Shown piece by piece: positions 6,695 to 11,047 of a stretch of DNA of 11,047 nucleotides. A program made the position numbers and the translations under genes. Each line of letters starts with the position of its first letter. Positions within the stretch are counted from its first letter, which is position 1. The notes beneath the pieces were generated by a model that was not told the origin of the DNA, ran no database searches, and worked only from the letters and a program-made list of their open reading frames with translations. The DNA lies in the NCBI GenBank assembly GCA_946405115.1, contig CAMJGB010000050.1, positions 1 through 11,047 of the forward strand, written 5' to 3'. Source of the DNA: an uncultured Clostridia bacterium. Its GTDB lineage: Bacteria; Bacillota; Clostridia; Saccharofermentanales; Saccharofermentanaceae.

Positions 6695-9110
6695 ATGCAT
6701 CAAGCGATCTTATGTCCATGAGAGCACATCTGTCTCCCGTAAGGGCAGCGAACACATCCGTTTCCTTCGGAATGTCCGTAACACATTTTACGGCAACGCC
6801 TGCATTTGTTGTAGTGATCGTGATGTTATTTCTCTTGCGCTTAAAGTCTACCTCGCACTCGAAGCCCTTGATGTTAAACTGCTTCCAAGCATCCCAGCCG
6901 ACGAAGTCTTCCTTACGCTGAACGCTCAAGGCATTGCCCGATGTCTGTCCCTCGGGTATGTCCGTCGCATCGTCGCCGTCGATCCTTATGCAGGCATATT
7001 CCTTGTAATTCTTGCCCGTGACAGTACCGTCCTCTGATGAATAGAGAAGTACATAAGGACAGTTAGACACCTGATTAGAACCCGGGAGGGATCTACTGTG
7101 GAACATAAGTCTCATGCCGTCGTAGACTCTGACTCCCTCAGTCGTTGCAGAACGGTATTCGTCGATCTGAACGTTCGGGATGTCACCGTCCATGAGATTA
7201 ACGATGTCTATCTCGCCCGAGATTCTCGGTATGTAATTCTCGTCGATCGTCTCAGCCGTCTCGGTTACGGAGATATCCTTGATGAGACTGTGCTCACCCG
7301 CAAGTCCGATATAAACGGTCCTAGCCGTATCGAAGAGTGCGATCGTCGATTCGACGGTCGCATATTTGCTTACTATCTTGATCTTAACATGGTCCTTGAA
7401 TCTAACAGCCTCGATGTCGTAATGGACGGGACCGTCCGGAACCTTCGGATTCTCGGGGTCTACCACGGTCTTCATGCTACGCGCTCTCGTACTGATCGTA
7501 TGGCCGTCGAACCAGACTTCCGCGAATTCGTAGTAATGAAGATTACGGATCTTACGCTCGTCAGTATGTACGCATCCGTCGAATGAATCGAACACAATCA
7601 AGGAAGGTACGCAGTTCTTAGCCAGCTGGTCCTCATCCGGAATGGATACGAGGCTGAGCTTCGTAATGTTGGACGTGATCTTAAGTCCGTCACTTACATT
7701 CTCTTTATATTCCGTAAACTTCATATCAGAGATCTCAGTAAGATCGGATGAGATAGTCTCGGTCTTCTTATCGTCGAAGCCCTCAGTCTCACGCATGAGA
7801 TATTCAGTATCCTCGTCGATGAGCTCGACCATGATGGCAGCAAACTTCGGATCAAACTGCTTGTGCGCGCCGGTCACGAAAGTCTCTCTTACCTTGCCCT
7901 GCGGATACGGAGATCTGTTCTTCTTATGTGAGGTCATGAAGTCGTAGACGTCAGCAACCTTAACGATACGTGCATAAAGCGGGATGTGATCGCCCACCAA
8001 GCCCTCGGGATATCCGTTGCCGTCGTAGCGCTCGTGGTGATACTTCGCAGCATCGGGAAGATACGGGTAGTCAGTTACATCCGCGAGGATCTGACCTCCG
8101 ATCTCGGTGTGCTTACGGAAGAGCTTCCTGTCAGTCTCGTTCGCATCGCTTCCCTTCTTAACGAGTGTCTCGGGAAGACCGATCTTGCCGATGTCGTGGA
8201 GAAGTCCCGCGTAGTAAACCTCATGGCACGCCTGCTCGCTAAGTCCCGCCCTGATAGCGATCCTTCTTGAGTAGTCCGCGACTCTTACGGAGTGTCCCTT
8301 GCCCCACTCGTCTCTTGCATCAACGGCATTCGCGATGGCAGTTGCAGCCTCGTCGAAGCCCTTCTGGAGCCTCGTTCTCTCGGCCATGACCTTGTCGAGT
8401 TCGTTCTTCTTCTCCTTTTCGACCTGGTCGTTAACGTCCTTGATGGCGAAGATGTAAAGGATGATGCCCGCGCCCACGATGGCGAGGTTGATGAAGGAAA
8501 TTCCGTAGTAGAAGAACTGCATTACAGCCGCGACGATCGGGAACGTGAAGAACAGTATCATGGATACGCGAAGCACGTTGTTGAGCTTCTTGTAGTAGTT
8601 GATCATGACGGACAGCTGGAGTGCCAGTATCACGAACGGGATCACGTAAGATATCGGGAAGCCGGGGCCTCTGTGGTAGAGGTTGTTCTCGTCGAAGTAG
8701 TAGTAGAAGCCCGTGAACTGCGAGACGACTATGAGGAACCAGCCGATCATGAGAACAGCTTCGGAGATCCTAAGTCTCGTCGGGAACTTCTTAAGTCCGA
8801 GCTCGTTCATGGCAAGGTCTGCGATGTAGCAGTTGGCCGCATGTAAGAACGCGAGAGTTGCCATGAATACGATGAAGTTCGTGATCCTCGTCATCCAGAA
8901 GCCGAGGTCCGACACGTCGCCGCTGAAGTAATAAGCCAGCCTATCGAAGAACAGGAGCATGCCCGCCGTAAGCTCGATGTAAACGAGTGCGAACTTACGC
9001 TTCTTCGGGAGCGTCTTCGTGATGAAGGCAAGAAGCGCCAGAACGAAACAGACGCTGCTCAGCGACAGCATTATGTATACCTGATATTTTTGTAGAAACT
9101 CCAGTATCAT
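6693..9110 (-). CDS. 7TM-sensor HD-GYP c-di-GMP phosphodiesterase with tandem C-terminal domains
   Basis: An 805-residue protein. Residues about 9-223 hold seven hydrophobic segments resembling the 7TM sensor found in front of histidine kinases, with FDENNLYHRGPG in the loop after the fourth. A helix rich in Lys/Glu (225-250) leads to the HD-GYP domain (about 251-440): H273, H305-D306 in LLHDIGK, H334, the pair H358-H359 with E360, and DGNGYP at 363-368, then VADVYDFMTS. All the expected metal-binding residues appear present, so hydrolysis of c-di-GMP is predicted. Unusually, about 365 more residues follow, made of two related beta-rich units (about 453-617 and 631-803) that I cannot name. 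With an outside N-terminus and seven segments these would be cytosolic. The ATG lies four bases after the kinase stop with only AAGAG nearby, so it is probably coupled to the kinase. The gene is followed 13 bases later by a diguanylate cyclase. Confidence 0.94.
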   Translation of the reverse strand: MILEFLQKYQVYIMLSLSSVCFVLALLAFITKTLPKKRKFALVYIELTAGMLLFFDRLAYYFSGDVSDLGFWMTRITNFIVFMATLAFLHAANCYIADLAMNELGLKKFPTRLRISEAVLMIGWFLIVVSQFTGFYYYFDENNLYHRGPGFPISYVIPFVILALQLSVMINYYKKLNNVLRVSMILFFTFPIVAAVMQFFYYGISFINLAIVGAGIILYIFAIKDVNDQVEKEKKNELDKVMAERTRLQKGFDEAATAIANAVDARDEWGKGHSVRVADYSRRIAIRAGLSEQACHEVYYAGLLHDIGKIGLPETLVKKGSDANETDRKLFRKHTEIGGQILADVTDYPYLPDAAKYHHERYDGNGYPEGLVGDHIPLYARIVKVADVYDFMTSHKKNRSPYPQGKVRETFVTGAHKQFDPKFAAIMVELIDEDTEYLMRETEGFDDKKTETISSDLTEISDMKFTEYKENVSDGLKITSNITKLSLVSIPDEDQLAKNCVPSLIVFDSFDGCVHTDERKIRNLHYYEFAEVWFDGHTISTRARSMKTVVDPENPKVPDGPVHYDIEAVRFKDHVKIKIVSKYATVESTIALFDTARTVYIGLAGEHSLIKDISVTETAETIDENYIPRISGEIDIVNLMDGDIPNVQIDEYRSATTEGVRVYDGMRLMFHSRSLPGSNQVSNCPYVLLYSSEDGTVTGKNYKEYACIRIDGDDATDIPEGQTSGNALSVQRKEDFVGWDAWKQFNIKGFECEVDFKRKRNNITITTTNAGVAVKCVTDIPKETDVFAALTGDRCALMDIRSLDA

Positions 9111-9114
9111 GCTC

Positions 9115-11047
9115 TTAATCCCTTGGCTTCAGCATCATCTTGTCCGGAAGATGTCTCATAATCGTGTGTTCCAGTACGTCCGGTGCCACGGGCTTTACGA
9201 GGAAGCCGTTGAAGCCCTTGGACTTAAAGTACTCCTCGCCGCCCTGAGTCGAATCCGTGATCAGCGCATAGACGGGGATGTCGGGGTGTGTCTCCCTTAT
9301 AAGTTCGAGGGTCTGCTCGCCGCTTAAGCCCGGCATCTGCTGGTCAACGAAAACCATGTTGTAGTTGCCGGTTCTAAGCTTGTCGACGCAGTCCTCGCCG
9401 TTCTTCGCACCTGTTACGAAGATCTTCGTGGGCTTCAGAAGCTCCTTCATGATCCTAAGGTCAGCCTCGTTGTCCTCTGCAATGAGAATGTCGGCATCGG
9501 GTGCGATGAAGTGAGGAACGTACTCGCCCTCGTACTCATCTGTGGGCTCTTCCTCGCTGAAGGTTCCGATCTCATTCTCGTCCGCGATCTTCTGCGTTAC
9601 GGTAAGCGTGAACTCCGTTCCTTCTCCGTAAGTACTTTCTACGTTAAGCTTGCCTCGCATGAGCTTCGCGAAATGGCTCGCTATATCAAGGCCCAAGCCC
9701 ATGCCCTTGATCTCACTTGTGCTCTCCTCATCAAAGTGCTCGAAAGACTGGAATATCTTCTCGAGATCTTCTTCCTTGATACCGACACCGGTATCTCTTA
9801 CTGCCATCGAGAACGTGACGTTCATGTCAGTCTTCTCTATGACGTGTACCATGAGCTTTACGCCGCCCTCATCCGTGAAGTCGACCGCATTAATAAGAAG
9901 ATTCAATATGATCTGGTTGATCTTGCTTCCGTCGCCGTAAAGCTTAACCGGGAATCTCTCGTCCATCTCAACTTCGAAAGAGAGACGCTTCTCCTCAGCT
10001 CTCGGCCTGATGACTGCAATGAGCTCTCTTAAGAGCTTCTCAGGGCTGTATTCCTGCTCGTTAAGCTCCATTCTTCCTGTCTCGATCTTCGAGATGTCGA
10101 GGAGGTCGTTAACGAGTGCGAGCAGTGTCTCGGATGCGATCTTGATGTCCTTCGCATACTTCTTAACTGAACCTGCGTACTGCTTCGGATCTTCGCCTAA
10201 CTGCTCTCTTAAGATCATCTCGTCCATGCCGACGATCGTGTTGATAGGCGTTCTGATCTCATGGCTCATGTTCGCAAGGAAGCCGGACTTCGCAGCGTTC
10301 GCCTTCTGTGCCTCATCCCTTGCCTGCTGCAACTCAATGTACTGTCTTCTTACGACCGTGTTGGTCATGAGTCTCCATACGAATGTTCCTGCAATCGCAA
10401 CTACGAGAACGGCCATTATTATTCTTACTGAGAGGAGCTCGAAGAATCTCGGAGTCTTCGTGATCTTATATGTGGAATCAGAAAGTACCGTGCCTGTTGC
10501 CTTGTCGAGGATCTGGATGTGGAGGATGTAATCGCCGTATTTAAGGTTTGTGTACTCGAGTGCATCAAGTCTGCTCTGTGTAGTAGTAAGGCCGTCGTCA
10601 TCCGCACCCTCGAGGTAAACCCTTACCGTAGGGTTAGAAAGTGTGTAGTCAAGAACCGAAGGTCTGATCTGAACACGTCCCGTGCCTTCAGGGATTACGT
10701 ATACGCCTGATTCGTCGGGCATGATCGGCTCATCGTTCCAGTAGATTCCTCTGATGCCAGTCATTACCTCGGTCGTCGCATCGTAGTAGTTATCGATGTT
10801 TACTCTCGAGACTCCCGTCTGGCCTGCGATGTAGAGGCTGCCGTCCTCGTCGAGGAAGCTGTGGCAGTGCGATACCGGAACGCTTGTTAAGCCGTTCGCG
10901 ACGTCGTAGAGTCTGTAGTCAGTTACGTTGTTGTTTACTACGTCTTCTGCATTAACAACGTATACTCCCTGTGATGAGAGGACCCATAGATTTCCTCTGC
11001 TGTCGGGCACGATCTCGAAGTTATTGTTATAAGGGAAAGTATTAACA
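9115..11047 (-). CDS. Hybrid two-component sensor kinase, propeller/Y_Y_Y type (5' end cut by window)
   Basis: The frame stays open to the right edge, so the N-terminus is missing; a GTG at 11010 is only an internal codon (Val in the reading PYNNNFEIVPDSRG). Counting from that codon: 1-70 are the last beta-propeller blades (DSRGNLWVLSSQGVYVV and DEDGSLYIAGQTGVSRV, Reg_prop type); about 90-187 is a Y_Y_Y-like extracytoplasmic domain; 193-215 is a membrane segment; 223-245 a coiled coil; HisKA has H250 in MSHEIRTPIN; the ATPase has the N box with N370 and N374, DTGVGI and GMGLGL; about 506-620 is a receiver with acidic pair E512-D513, phospho-acceptor D556 (VFVDQQMPG), T586 region and K607 (VKP). 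No DNA-binding domain or HPt follows, unlike the longest hybrid systems of this type. Such propellers usually sense extracellular ligands, often glycans in Bacteroidota. It starts the visible cluster and ends four bases before the HD-GYP gene. Confidence 0.95.
   Translation of the reverse strand, partial: VNTFPYNNNFEIVPDSRGNLWVLSSQGVYVVNAEDVVNNNVTDYRLYDVANGLTSVPVSHCHSFLDEDGSLYIAGQTGVSRVNIDNYYDATTEVMTGIRGIYWNDEPIMPDESGVYVIPEGTGRVQIRPSVLDYTLSNPTVRVYLEGADDDGLTTTQSRLDALEYTNLKYGDYILHIQILDKATGTVLSDSTYKITKTPRFFELLSVRIIMAVLVVAIAGTFVWRLMTNTVVRRQYIELQQARDEAQKANAAKSGFLANMSHEIRTPINTIVGMDEMILREQLGEDPKQYAGSVKKYAKDIKIASETLLALVNDLLDISKIETGRMELNEQEYSPEKLLRELIAVIRPRAEEKRLSFEVEMDERFPVKLYGDGSKINQIILNLLINAVDFTDEGGVKLMVHVIEKTDMNVTFSMAVRDTGVGIKEEDLEKIFQSFEHFDEESTSEIKGMGLGLDIASHFAKLMRGKLNVESTYGEGTEFTLTVTQKIADENEIGTFSEEEPTDEYEGEYVPHFIAPDADILIAEDNEADLRIMKELLKPTKIFVTGAKNGEDCVDKLRTGNYNMVFVDQQMPGLSGEQTLELIRETHPDIPVYALITDSTQGGEEYFKSKGFNGFLVKPVAPDVLEHTIMRHLPDKMMLKPRD

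Noticed and set aside
8292..8846. A 184-codon plus-strand reading antisense to the HD-GYP gene, and similar long antisense readings at 7098-7586, 9511-10032 and 10010-10531
   Set aside because: They lie opposite strongly supported coding sequence, encode low-complexity Val/Glu/Asp- or Ser-rich products, and have no family motif; they are mirror effects of the real genes' codon use.
11008..11010. GTG at 11008-11010 as the start of the hybrid kinase
   Set aside because: The frame continues open to the window edge with propeller-like sequence (NTFPYNNNFEI), so the gene is cut and the GTG is an internal valine.

Overview
The window reads as a chromosomal piece of an anaerobic Bacillota (Clostridia), probably a gut or rumen type related to Lachnospiraceae or Saccharofermentans. 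The reasons are intermediate GC, AGGAGG-type ribosome sites, a periplasmic-binding-like/GGDEF/EAL sensor, a propeller-type hybrid histidine kinase, a 7TM HD-GYP protein and a secreted DUF4214 protein. The taxonomic placement is inference; no rRNA or housekeeping gene is present. I saw no tRNA, rRNA, CRISPR, insertion sequence or phage gene.

Layout. The left arm (1-2354, minus) is the 5' part of a large cytosolic signalling protein: a LacI-like ligand-binding domain without HTH, a middle domain, a degenerate GGDEF and the start of an EAL domain. A 216-bp divergent intergenic region (2355-2570) holds a good sigma-A promoter placed so that transcription would start at the ATG, plus two copies of a 19-bp palindromic element exactly 30 bp apart. 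The next gene (2571-3665, plus) encodes a secreted, acidic-linker DUF4214 protein. It converges on the long minus-strand cluster at a strong hairpin (3702-3729).

The rest (11047 down to 3736, minus) is a tightly packed gene cluster. In transcription order it holds a hybrid two-component kinase (partial, with Reg_prop/Y_Y_Y sensor and C-terminal receiver), a 7TM HD-GYP c-di-GMP phosphodiesterase with a large tandem-repeat C-terminus, a soluble PAS/GAF-like diguanylate cyclase with intact GGDEF, an unknown 5-TM protein, and a CPBP/CAAX-type membrane protease. The first three genes are separated by only 4 and 13 bases and are probably translationally coupled.

Taken together the window is a c-di-GMP signalling locus: one predicted synthase (GGDEF), one predicted HD-GYP hydrolase, one predicted EAL hydrolase with a probable dead GGDEF, and a membrane kinase that may control them. 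The secreted DUF4214 protein is a candidate surface output. How the parts are wired is inference. The individual domain assignments are well supported by visible motifs, except for the middle sensor domains and the repeated C-terminal domain of the HD-GYP protein.
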